A stretch of DNA of 34,858 nt from the NCBI GenBank assembly GCA_945883235.1, contig CAMCXF010000036.1, positions 1-34,858 of the forward strand, written 5' to 3'. A program made the position numbers and the translations under genes. The number at the start of each line of letters is the position of its first letter. Positions within the stretch are counted from its first letter, which is position 1. This document shows positions 7,715-15,386 of the stretch, in pieces. Below the pieces are notes generated by a model. It was not told the origin of the DNA. It ran no database searches and was given only the letters and a program-made list of their open reading frames with translations. Source of the stretch: Phenylobacterium deserti. GTDB lineage: Bacteria; Pseudomonadota; Alphaproteobacteria; Caulobacterales; Caulobacteraceae.

Positions 7715-8494
7715 CTATGGAACCTCGAACAGATTGAACCGCGTGCCACAGATGTCGACCCGATCTTCCCTCACATAGCACCCCCGTTCGCGCGCCTTGC
7801 TCAGGATGTGGCGGCGATCGCGTACCGCGAGATCCAGCCCGCCCAGACCTGCGCCGCGATTGTCGGTAGCCTCAACGAACCTCAGTGTGGCGTTGTTCAG
7901 GGTGATGGCAAGGGTCCCATCGGCAGTGGTAACGGGAAGCCCCAGAACCTTGGCCCAGAGTTCCGCGAGCAACAGAGGGTCCGGGCCTTGCAACTCCACA
8001 CCGATCATATCGACAGTCACATCCTGACGGACCTTGTCTTCCCAGCCGTGTCCGCCGACCGGCATCCAGTGGCCGGTGAGGTCCTCGTGCTTGTCCCACT
8101 CGACCTCAAGGAAGGCCGCGATCATGTCGCCAGGGTGCAGCTGGCAAAGGTTCCAGCCGTCGCGCTGGGACTCGTAGGCGACCCGGACCTTGTTTTCGAG
8201 CGCGTGGGTCCGCACGGCCTGTTGATTGGCAAAGGTGTCCGCCTGGGTGATCACCATATAACCACCGTCGCCGCCGCGCCGGTCCAGATAGCGGCCGCCG
8301 GCGGTGCCCTCTCGCAGAGGCGCGACCACTTCGAGGAAGTTGCGGCCAATCGGCAGCAGCGTGTTTTCCAGCCCGAAGGCACCCACGCCCGGGTCTACAT
8401 AGCATCGCTCCAGCCCAAGGATGTCGGTAAGGTCCTGAATGGCAGGCTCCAGCTTGTGGGCCACCAGACAGATCTGTCGCAGCTGGATCGTCAT
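7715..8494 (-). CDS. VOC-family protein, two-domain glyoxalase-like
   Basis: The 259-residue protein starts MTIQLRQICLVAHKLEPAIQDLTDI, the first strand and helix of a VOC domain, with FLEVVAPL following. It contains a second, weaker module (IGVELQGPDPLLLAELWAKVLGLPV ... GLDLAVRD), like glyoxalase-like domain proteins seen beside acyl-CoA and aromatic catabolic genes. It is divergent from the enoyl-CoA hydratase gene (about 144 nt between starts) and sits upstream of the SDR group, 151 nt apart. Possible roles are a ring-cleavage or isomerase step; the substrate is unknown. Confidence 0.8.
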   Translation of the reverse strand: MTIQLRQICLVAHKLEPAIQDLTDILGLERCYVDPGVGAFGLENTLLPIGRNFLEVVAPLREGTAGGRYLDRRGGDGGYMVITQADTFANQQAVRTHALENKVRVAYESQRDGWNLCQLHPGDMIAAFLEVEWDKHEDLTGHWMPVGGHGWEDKVRQDVTVDMIGVELQGPDPLLLAELWAKVLGLPVTTADGTLAITLNNATLRFVEATDNRGAGLGGLDLAVRDRRHILSKARERGCYVREDRVDICGTRFNLFEVP

Positions 8495-8517
8495 GGACTT
8501 GGCTCCCCGGTTTCAAG

Positions 8518-8534
8518 CCAGCCTCACCGGCTGG
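8518..8534. promoter_or_regulatory. Inverted repeat in divergent promoter region
   Basis: CCAGCC-TCACC-GGCTGG lies between the divergent VOC (start 8494) and enoyl-CoA hydratase (start 8639) genes. It could be an operator or a 5'-leader hairpin of the VOC transcript. The arms are only 6 bp and GC-rich, so chance cannot be excluded. Confidence 0.3.
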
Positions 8535-8638
8535 ACGTTTATGACTGTTAGGCCCAGTGTTCGCAGCTGACGGGCGTCGGCGACAGCGGGAACTTGAATT
8601 CCAGGCTGCAGGTCGGGCAAGAAACGCGGGAGACGACC

Positions 8639-9475
8639 ATGGCCTACGAAGACATCCTTTACCGAGTCGACGGCGGGGTCGCTGTCATCACGCTCAATCG
8701 ACCGGACAAACTGAACGCCTGGCGCGCCGAGATGGAGCGCGAACTCCGGTCCGCCATGCGGGACGCGGGCGCGGACCCGACGGTGAGGGTGATTGTACTG
8801 ACCGGCGCGGGGCGCGGCTTCTGCGCCGGCGCTGACATGAACGGTTTGCAGTCCACGGTCGCGGCGGGCCAGGCGCGGGCCGGCTCGACACCGGCGCCTG
8901 CCGCCCCGGGGCCGGCACCATTCGACGCGTCCAGTCGTGGTGACTATCAGCGTCAATATTCGTATTTCCCGGCGGTGCCAAAGCCGATCATTGCGGCGAT
9001 CAACGGTGCCTGCGCGGGCCTGGGGATGGTCATGGCGCTATATGCGGACATGCGGTTTGCGTCCGACGCCGCCGTGTTCACCACAGCCTTTTCGCGCCGG
9101 GGTCTGATCGCGGAGCACGGGATTTCGTGGCTGCTGCCAAGGTTGGTGGGCATGGCGCATGCCGCCGATCTGCTGTTCAGCGCGCGCAAGATCCGGGCAC
9201 CTGAAGCGCTGGCCATGGGACTGGTCAGCCGCGTGATCCCGTTGGCGGACTTTGAGGCCGAGGTGATGGTCTATGCCCGGATGCTGGCGACCGAGGTGTC
9301 GCCACGCTCGTTGGGCGAGATCAAGCGCGAGATCTGGGACGCTCAGTTCCAGGGGCTGGGCGAAGCCATAGATGCCGCCAATGCCGATATGGCGGGGAGC
9401 TTCGTGTCCGAGGACTTCAAAGAAGGTGTGGCGCATTTCGTGGAAAAGCGCGCGCCGGCTTTCACCGGTCGATAG
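8639..9475 (+). CDS. Enoyl-CoA hydratase/isomerase family protein
   Basis: The 278-residue crotonase-fold protein begins MAYEDILYRVDGGVAVITLNRP in family style. The oxyanion-hole loops are visible as GRGFCAGADM and GACAGLGMVMAL, followed by RRGLIAEHGISWLLPRLVG, where the Glu lies near the second catalytic position. A Pro/Ala-rich insertion (about residues 83-101) follows the first loop. The frame is open from 8594, but GGGAG 7 nt before the ATG at 8639 and family length favour 8639. It heads a plus-strand pair with the phosphotransferase, 22 nt apart. Hydration of an enoyl-CoA intermediate is the likely job. Confidence 0.88.
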   Translation: MAYEDILYRVDGGVAVITLNRPDKLNAWRAEMERELRSAMRDAGADPTVRVIVLTGAGRGFCAGADMNGLQSTVAAGQARAGSTPAPAAPGPAPFDASSRGDYQRQYSYFPAVPKPIIAAINGACAGLGMVMALYADMRFASDAAVFTTAFSRRGLIAEHGISWLLPRLVGMAHAADLLFSARKIRAPEALAMGLVSRVIPLADFEAEVMVYARMLATEVSPRSLGEIKREIWDAQFQGLGEAIDAANADMAGSFVSEDFKEGVAHFVEKRAPAFTGR

Positions 9476-9497
9476 TTCTCAACCACAGGACATTCTC

Positions 9498-10562
9498 ATG
9501 CCCGTGACCGAAACCAGCGCCCCGATGGGCTACAATGTCGTCGCCGTCGAGGCGTGGATCGGCCAACATGTGCCGTCGCTGCGCCTGCCATTGATCTGGA
9601 CAAGGCTGGAGGGGGGCCACTCCAACCTGACCTATCGGATCGAGGATGCTCACGGCCAGGCAGCGGTTATCCGCAGGCCGCCTTTGGGTGAGTTACTCCC
9701 TAAAGCCCATGACATGGCGCGCGAGTGGTCGCTGATCCGCGCTCTGTCGGGTACCGCGGTGCCCGTGCCAGCGGCTCTGGGCTTCTGCGACGATGTATCG
9801 GTGACGGGTGCCAGGTTCTACGTGATGGGCCACATCGACGGTCACCCGCTTTACAATTCCGACGACACTCGGCGCTGGGTCCCGGAGGACTGCCGGACGG
9901 CGATGGCACACTCGTTCATCGACGCCTTGGCCAGCCTGCATGCTCTGGATCCGGACGAGGTGGGATTGGGCGATCTGGGCAAGAAGGAGGGCTACATCGC
10001 TCGTCAGCTGAAGACCTGGTACCGATCGTGGACCGCCTCGGTCGAGCCGGCCCAGCTGGATGACCCGCGAGCCCACAGCCTGCAGGAATACTTTCTGGCC
10101 AATGTCCCCGTTCAGGGGCCGGCCCGGGTCGTTCATGGCGACTATGGGGTTCACAATTGCCTAGTCGGGCCGGACGGCACGGTGGCGGCGGTGGTGGACT
10201 GGGAAATCTCGACGCTGGGCGATCCGTTGGCCGATCTGGCCTATGCGCTGAACCAATGGCCGGATCCGACTGACGCCCTTCCGCCAAAGCCGGAGGGTGC
10301 CACGGCGCCGCCGGGGTTCCCCAGTCGAAGTGCCCTTGCACAACGCTATGCAGACCGCACGGGTCGCGATCTGTCACATCTGGATTACTATATTGGCTTC
10401 AATCGCTGGAAATCAGCCTGCATCGTACACGGGGTATATGCCCGTTACATGGAGGGCAAGAAGGGCACCGAGGGAGTCGATCTGGCGGGTCTGCTTCAAA
10501 GCATTGATCGCAGCCTTGAACTGGCCGACGAGGCGGTCGCGCGACTGCGCGCCCGAGCTTAA
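9498..10562 (+). CDS. APH-like phosphotransferase family protein (ACAD10/11 type)
   Basis: The 354-residue protein has an aminoglycoside-phosphotransferase/choline-kinase fold. An N-terminal nucleotide-binding part (LEGGHSNLTYRI) is followed by the catalytic loop VVHGDYGVHNCL (H-x-D-x-x-x-x-N) and the metal loop VVDWEISTLGDPLADLAY. This subgroup is usually encoded beside acyl-CoA dehydrogenases and hydratases. Homologous domains in ACAD10/11 phosphorylate 4-hydroxyacyl-CoAs before dehydration. That would suit the preceding enoyl-CoA hydratase, but is inferred. The ATG at 9498 follows the hydratase stop by 22 nt; the upstream open frame lies within the hydratase gene and is rejected. Its last 150 nt overlap the 3' end of the convergent Rieske gene. 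Confidence 0.88.
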   Translation: MPVTETSAPMGYNVVAVEAWIGQHVPSLRLPLIWTRLEGGHSNLTYRIEDAHGQAAVIRRPPLGELLPKAHDMAREWSLIRALSGTAVPVPAALGFCDDVSVTGARFYVMGHIDGHPLYNSDDTRRWVPEDCRTAMAHSFIDALASLHALDPDEVGLGDLGKKEGYIARQLKTWYRSWTASVEPAQLDDPRAHSLQEYFLANVPVQGPARVVHGDYGVHNCLVGPDGTVAAVVDWEISTLGDPLADLAYALNQWPDPTDALPPKPEGATAPPGFPSRSALAQRYADRTGRDLSHLDYYIGFNRWKSACIVHGVYARYMEGKKGTEGVDLAGLLQSIDRSLELADEAVARLRARA

Positions 10563-11732
10563 CGCAGGCTCTGCAGCAGGGGCAGGGGTTCCATCCCCCA
10601 GCGCCTTGCGGAAGGTGTTGTGGTAGTGGTGCAGCGGTGCCTCGTTGCGCCCCAGGATCACGGTCTTCTGAAGGCCGGCGTTCAGCGCAGTCTGGGTGGA
10701 AACGGCCAGCGCATAGTCCTCCTCCATGACCACGCGCCCAAATCCTGCTGCAAACTCCGCCGGGGCCTCGGGATTGGCGGCAAGGTCGGAAGGTTCAAAA
10801 TAGTATCCGATCTGGGAGATCGAACGGCCGGGGTCCTCTGCGTCCGGATAGGCGCGCACGACCGCGATCCCGCGCTCGCTGACATTGATGACGATATTCG
10901 GGAACAGGAAATAGACCGGAAAGCCGCCGGCGACGACATTCCAGCCTGACGCGGGCTGGCCCCGCATCTCATCGATGCCCTTTTTGCACAGCACCATCCG
11001 ATGGTTGCGGGCATAGGACCGGTACGACAGCACATCGCCGTGGAAATTCCCGGCCAAGGTGTCTTTGTGCAGGCGCTTGAAATGATAGGTTTCGCCAAAC
11101 GTGTCGGTGGCCAGTTTCCAGTTCATTTTCATGTCGACTGTTTGCTCCGTTCCGAGCACGTATCGGTCCCAACCCCAGCTTTCGAAGTCGTCGGCCAGGC
11201 CTTCGAAGACGGCGTCGGTATCAATTACGCCATCTGGGTCGAGGTGGACGACCAGGAAGCCGTATCGCTCTGCCGCGGGCAGTTCGATCAGGCCCAGGCA
11301 GGCCTTGTCGATGTCGCCGAAGTGGTCTTCCATCGGCACCCCGATCAGCGCACCGGAATTGTTATAAGTCCAGGCGTGGAACCGGCAGGAAAACCGGGAC
11401 CGCTTCCCGCGCTTCTCGTGCTCGATGACGGGTCCCCGGTGGCGGCACGAATTCAGAAAAGCCCGAACCTTGCCGTCGGCGCCGCGGGTCAAAAGGACCG
11501 GGACACCCAGGTCGTTGTTGGTAAGAAAGGTCCCGGGACCTGGAAGGTCGCCACTCATGCCGACGACCTGGGGGTAGTCACGAAAAAGCACCTGCCGCTC
11601 ATGCGCCATGTGCTCACGGCTGGTGTAGACATCCGCCGGGGAGAGCCGCAGGCCTCCGGCGTCGAAATTGACGCCTGCGTCCAACTGAGAAATCAGTTCC
11701 TGAATGACCTCAACCTGGACCGGATGTCGCAT
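10413..11732 (-). CDS. Rieske ring-hydroxylating oxygenase, alpha subunit
   Basis: The 439-residue protein has an N-terminal Rieske [2Fe-2S] domain with ligands C96-x-H98 (NSCRHRG) and C116-x-x-H119 (SCRFHAW). The C-terminal catalytic domain binds mononuclear iron through H217 and H222 (ETYHFKRLH), with D339 (MEEDYAL) as the likely third ligand. It belongs to the aromatic ring-hydroxylating dioxygenase/demethylase superfamily and needs a reductase partner that is not encoded in the neighbourhood. The family core ends near residue 380 (LHHYHNTFRKAL). The last roughly 60 residues look like an added tail, of which 49 are read antisense to the phosphotransferase gene. It lies 115 nt downstream of the carotenoid oxygenase gene, on the same strand. 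Confidence 0.9.
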   Translation of the reverse strand: MRHPVQVEVIQELISQLDAGVNFDAGGLRLSPADVYTSREHMAHERQVLFRDYPQVVGMSGDLPGPGTFLTNNDLGVPVLLTRGADGKVRAFLNSCRHRGPVIEHEKRGKRSRFSCRFHAWTYNNSGALIGVPMEDHFGDIDKACLGLIELPAAERYGFLVVHLDPDGVIDTDAVFEGLADDFESWGWDRYVLGTEQTVDMKMNWKLATDTFGETYHFKRLHKDTLAGNFHGDVLSYRSYARNHRMVLCKKGIDEMRGQPASGWNVVAGGFPVYFLFPNIVINVSERGIAVVRAYPDAEDPGRSISQIGYYFEPSDLAANPEAPAEFAAGFGRVVMEEDYALAVSTQTALNAGLQKTVILGRNEAPLHHYHNTFRKALGDGTPAPAAEPALSSGAQSRDRLVGQFKAAINALKQTRQIDSLGALLALHVTGIYPVYDAG

Positions 11733-11847
11733 CGATGCCCCCGCCGTGTGACGGTACAGTATCTCCCGGGCCCAAGTCTGTCATCGGCCTGAAACGGTGT
11801 CGGCAGGCGACGCAATTGTCGCTCGCGACATTCTGGAGATCTGACCG

Positions 11848-13197
11848 CTACAGGGGCATCCAGTTACCGTGGGCCCCATAAGGAATGCGACGCGGCATGG
11901 TGACCGTCGCCGCCGGCGGACCGGCGAAGTCCTGCGCATTGAGAATTACCAACTGAGACTCGTCCATAGCCTCATCGTGCTTCAGCGCCATGACCCAGCC
12001 ATCGTCTTCCGCTTTGGCCCCCTCGCGCGGAATGAAGATCGGCTCGCCCAGTCGGCTGGAGGCACCAAAGTCGCGGGTGGTCCGGCGCCCCGTTTCCAGA
12101 TCGTATTTGTAGAGATACTGGCCGAGCGTCAGGGTCGGGGCCCTGGCGTTCAGGCTGGCGGTGTAGCCGAACTGAGCCTTCAAGCCGATCAGCCTGTCGT
12201 TTACCCGCGGGAAGTCGGCGGCTGCGTCGTCGATCTGCTCTTCTTTTACCGTGCCGCCGACCAGATCGATGGTCCAGCGCCAGAGCCGCCCGGTGGTGGC
12301 CTCGCCGCCGTACAGATTCTCGAACCCGCCTACCATCGCCTCTTCCTGCCGACACACGTGGATCACGATGGATTCGCCGTCTTCGTAGGCATTGACCGGA
12401 TGAAACACATAGCAGGGGTTGATCTCGAACCAGCGGACCTGACCACCGGCACCATTGCGCGCCATCACGCCCAGCCGCGCCCCGGCCTCACGGCGGAACG
12501 CCAATGGCGGTTCGCCTTTCATGGCCGCCTTGAGATCGAACACCACGGGCAGGTCCATGAAGACCACGTGGTTACGGGTGATATTCCAGTCGTGCATCAT
12601 CACCGGATTGGGCAGGTCGATGGGCTGGGCCTCGACCATCAGGCCTGCAGCATCGACGCGGTAGTAAGTCAGGTAAGGCGCGCGTGCGAGTTGGTAGCCA
12701 AAAAACAGCAGCTCTCCTGTTTCGGGGCACGCGCGCGGGTGTGCCGTCATCGAACCTTCCAGCTTGCCACCAAAGGTATGGGCACCCACGGTGTTCAGAT
12801 CGCTGTCCACCTTCCACGGCAAGTGGGCTTCCTCGAGCGCCAGCATTTGGCCGGCGTGGCGGATGACGTTGGTGTTGGCCGGTGACGCCGCAGGATCGAA
12901 CATCCCGCCCATCAGGTTCAAGTCGCCGTCGAAGTAGGGGGTGCGTACGAACCGGTTGCGATACTGGGCCCGGCCGTTCTCCATGCGAACCGAATGCAGC
13001 ATGCCAGTGCCGGCAAACCAGTGATCGCTGTGGCCGGAGCGCGGGTTCATGCCGGCGCGCACATAGGAGCCGTCAAGCTCCCTTGGGATTTCTCCAGTCA
13101 CGGTGAGCGGACCGGCGTCTATCTCGTCCAGAACCGGCGCCCAGTTGCCCTGCAAATGCCAAGCGACGGCTTCGGATGTTTTTACGGGGGCGTTCAT
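11848..13197 (-). CDS. Carotenoid oxygenase family protein (carotenoid/stilbene cleavage)
   Basis: The 449-residue protein is a seven-bladed propeller enzyme of the RPE65/CCD family. The four iron-binding histidines are visible: H153 (TAHPR), H202 (MMHDWNITRNH), H266 (YVFHPVNAYED) and H443 (GAHGNW). It opens with GEIPRELDGSYVRAGMNP, the usual propeller start. Bacterial members cleave carotenoids, apocarotenals or lignostilbene-type double bonds to aldehydes. It has no signal peptide. It lies upstream of the Rieske gene on the same strand, and the pair may be co-transcribed. The substrate (stilbenoid, isoprenoid or phenylpropenoid) cannot be read from sequence. Confidence 0.92.
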   Translation of the reverse strand: MNAPVKTSEAVAWHLQGNWAPVLDEIDAGPLTVTGEIPRELDGSYVRAGMNPRSGHSDHWFAGTGMLHSVRMENGRAQYRNRFVRTPYFDGDLNLMGGMFDPAASPANTNVIRHAGQMLALEEAHLPWKVDSDLNTVGAHTFGGKLEGSMTAHPRACPETGELLFFGYQLARAPYLTYYRVDAAGLMVEAQPIDLPNPVMMHDWNITRNHVVFMDLPVVFDLKAAMKGEPPLAFRREAGARLGVMARNGAGGQVRWFEINPCYVFHPVNAYEDGESIVIHVCRQEEAMVGGFENLYGGEATTGRLWRWTIDLVGGTVKEEQIDDAAADFPRVNDRLIGLKAQFGYTASLNARAPTLTLGQYLYKYDLETGRRTTRDFGASSRLGEPIFIPREGAKAEDDGWVMALKHDEAMDESQLVILNAQDFAGPPAATVTMPRRIPYGAHGNWMPL

Positions 13198-13345
13198 CGC
13201 GGGTTTCCTCGGGTCAGGACTATGTTGTTGGCTGTAGCGTCTCGCAGACAGCCGTCGTTGCCAAGGGTCTTCTCCGCCCGACGTTTGTAGCTAGCAGCTT
13301 GCGATCCCGGGCACCCACGTTCAACTACGCTCCTGGAAATCGGGA

Positions 13346-13666
13346 ATGCGACTCATGAGCGGCGGGCCGGTAGATTTCGATTATCTGGAAACCTACGCAG
13401 GCGGCGACCGGCAGGTGATCGCTGAGGTGCTGGCGTTGTTCCAGGGGCAGGCCGCAGTCTGGGCTGCGAAATTGTCCGGTCCGGGTGATGGCTGGCGTGA
13501 CCTCAACCATACGATCAAGGGCGCGGCGCGGGGAATCGGTGCCGTGGCGCTGGGAGATGTCGCAGATCGCGCCGAGACCGGTGACCCGTCCATGGCCTCA
13601 GAGGTTCATTCGGCGCTGGATGAAGTGTTGGCGGCGATTCAAACTTACGCGAGTCTCAAATTATAA
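13346..13666 (+). CDS. Histidine phosphotransfer (Hpt) domain protein
   Basis: The 106-residue helical protein has the Hpt phosphorylation site LNHTIKGAARGIGA, with H55 as the phosphorylatable residue and the usual K-G-A(S)-A-R/G-x-I-G-A pattern. It would accept or pass phosphate in a multistep phosphorelay. The protein opens with DFDYLETYAGGDRQVIAEVLALF, normal for free-standing Hpt proteins. Start choice is between ATG 13346 and ATG 13355; the latter gives MSGGPVDFDYLE and is equally good. No kinase or response regulator is encoded next to it. Its 3' end overlaps the convergent chorismate-lyase-like gene by 11 nt. Confidence 0.82.
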   Translation: MRLMSGGPVDFDYLETYAGGDRQVIAEVLALFQGQAAVWAAKLSGPGDGWRDLNHTIKGAARGIGAVALGDVADRAETGDPSMASEVHSALDEVLAAIQTYASLKL

Positions 13667-14255
13667 GAATATGTTTTGTATAGGTTTCCAGCAGCAGACT
13701 GAAAGGGATGCCATCACGCGTCTGGAGTATGGCCTTATGCTGCAGGAGATCTTCGGGCGGGGATGCGACCGGCTCAAGAGCGGCCGCCCGACGGTCGTTC
13801 CATTCTGGCGGCAAAGGTTCGAACAACAGCTTCGACGACAGGGTCCTGCGTTGGAAGCCCAGGGCCCTGACCACTACACCGAACGGGGTCTCGCCGACCA
13901 ACAGCTGCGCGTTCATCTCGTCTGACAGCCGATCCGGCAGATACCAGTTGTCGGCCCGGCATAGCACCAACTCACCGCACATCAGATCCACGCGGCGATG
14001 CCGGACCGCCACGTCGTCCTGTGCACCCATTTGGTGCCGGATGGCTTCAAACTCCCGTTCACTGTCCACAATGCTCACTTTCCGCGCCCGGATGCGCGGC
14101 GAGGTGGAATCGCGGCGGTCGCAGAGCGATTGCAGGACCGCCGTCGCACTGTCGTGACTTAGCAGGTCAGCATTGAGAGCCTGGACTTGCGCCGTCATCC
14201 TGCGACGCTCAGCAAGGCGCGGCACCGTTAATTCCGGGCGTTCCTCGGTCAGCAT
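13656..14255 (-). CDS. Chorismate-lyase-like protein
   Basis: The 199-residue protein has features of the chorismate lyase/UTRA-like fold. RHRRVDLMCGELVLCRADNW supplies the typical 'vL s.A.nwy.p.rL' stretch, followed by TPFGVVVRALGF, where the fold carries its buried G-x-x-x loop, and a C-terminal segment with HKAILQTRDGIPFSLLLETY. True chorismate lyases make 4-hydroxybenzoate for ubiquinone; this longer protein may be a relative that binds another aromatic acid. Its ATG overlaps the LysR stop as TGATG, so the two are translated together. This suggests a regulator with a small-molecule partner, though no function is proven. The first roughly 60 residues are unassigned. Confidence 0.6.
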   Translation of the reverse strand: MLTEERPELTVPRLAERRRMTAQVQALNADLLSHDSATAVLQSLCDRRDSTSPRIRARKVSIVDSEREFEAIRHQMGAQDDVAVRHRRVDLMCGELVLCRADNWYLPDRLSDEMNAQLLVGETPFGVVVRALGFQRRTLSSKLLFEPLPPEWNDRRAAALEPVASPPEDLLQHKAILQTRDGIPFSLLLETYTKHILII

Positions 14256-15214
14256 CAGATGCCTGCGCCGTTATCGATGGCGCGGAGCGCGTCCTCGTGA
14301 GCGATTGCCTCTGCCTCGATCCAGCTGATGAACGCCTTCACCTGTGGCAGCCGGCCCTTGGCCTTGGGATGGACCAGATAGTAGGCGAAATCGACCGCGG
14401 TCGAAATCTGCAAGGGGGCGACAAGCCGACCCGCATCCAGGTCGGCCTGTGCCAGGGTGCGCTTGGCCAACGCCACGCCGCGACCGTTGGCTGCGGCCTC
14501 GATCACCAGGCTGGATTGGTTGAAGCGCGGGCCACGGTGGCCATCGATGCCGCGCAAGCCCCGCGCCGTCAGCCACATGGGCCAGTCTGGACAGCTGTCG
14601 TCGATTTCAGGTGAGCCATCGTGCAGCAGGATGTGATTTGCCAGATCCTCGGGGTACTCCAGAGGTTGCTCTGCCAGCAGGGACGGACTGATAACCGGGA
14701 TCACGGTCTCGCTGACCAGCCTTTTCACTTCAAGGCCAGGATAGCGGCCGGCCCCGTACCGCAGCGCCAGATCGACTTCTCCGGCGCTGAGATCGACCAG
14801 TTCCATGCCGGCGTTCAGCCAGACGTCGACCTGCGGATGCACCCGTTCAAATGCCCCCAGCCGGGGTGCCAGCCATTTGGCCGCGAAAGAGGGCGGGGCG
14901 GTGATGGTCAGGCGGCGCCCGTCGACCGCAGCTGTCAGTAGGGACGCGGCTTCGGCCAGGCGGTCAAAGGCCTCCCGCAGGGCGGGAAGTGCGGTCTGGG
15001 CGGCGTCAGTCAGCAACAAGCCCTTGGGCGTGCGCTTGAAGAGGGCTGCGCCGACATAGTCCTCGAGGTTCTGGATCTGCTGGCTGACGGCACCGGGGGT
15101 CACGGAAAGTTCGTCTGCGGCGCGGCTGAAGTTCAGATGGCGTGCGGCGGCCTCGAACGCCCGCAAGGCGTTCAGTGGCGGCAGCCGACGTCGCTGTTGG
15201 TTCCGATCCATCAA
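14255..15214 (-). CDS. LysR-family transcriptional regulator, GcvA-like
   Basis: The 319-residue regulator has an N-terminal winged helix-turn-helix (LPPLNALRAFEAAARHLNFS, then AADELSVTPGAVSQQIQNLE), the signature of the GcvA-type subgroup, and a periplasmic-binding-like effector domain from about residue 95 (LTITAPPSFAAKWLAPRLG). It is divergent from the cobA-cys operon, whose first gene starts 172 nt away, so it may control that operon or itself. No classical T-N11-A site was picked out with confidence. It is coupled to the chorismate-lyase-like gene by a TGATG overlap. Confidence 0.9.
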   Translation of the reverse strand: MMDRNQQRRRLPPLNALRAFEAAARHLNFSRAADELSVTPGAVSQQIQNLEDYVGAALFKRTPKGLLLTDAAQTALPALREAFDRLAEAASLLTAAVDGRRLTITAPPSFAAKWLAPRLGAFERVHPQVDVWLNAGMELVDLSAGEVDLALRYGAGRYPGLEVKRLVSETVIPVISPSLLAEQPLEYPEDLANHILLHDGSPEIDDSCPDWPMWLTARGLRGIDGHRGPRFNQSSLVIEAAANGRGVALAKRTLAQADLDAGRLVAPLQISTAVDFAYYLVHPKAKGRLPQVKAFISWIEAEAIAHEDALRAIDNGAGI

Positions 15215-15386
15215 GTTTTCCTGACAACCCGGGCAGAAGTCCTTGGGTTGCGAATTGGGCGCTTGCGACCCTTATTGCAAGCATCTGCTGGTGTGTCGGC
15301 CCTTTTGCCAGTTGGTGGTTCGCGAGGGCGAGACCGTTTCGTCAGTCAAGGAATTTGGGCCTTTGGTGTCGTGAGAGAAGCTATTC

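Noticed and set aside
11807..11822. GCGAC/GTCGC inverted repeat between the Rieske and carotenoid oxygenase genes.
   Set aside because: Arms of 5 bp in GC-rich DNA are expected by chance and the position is not clearly related to a promoter.
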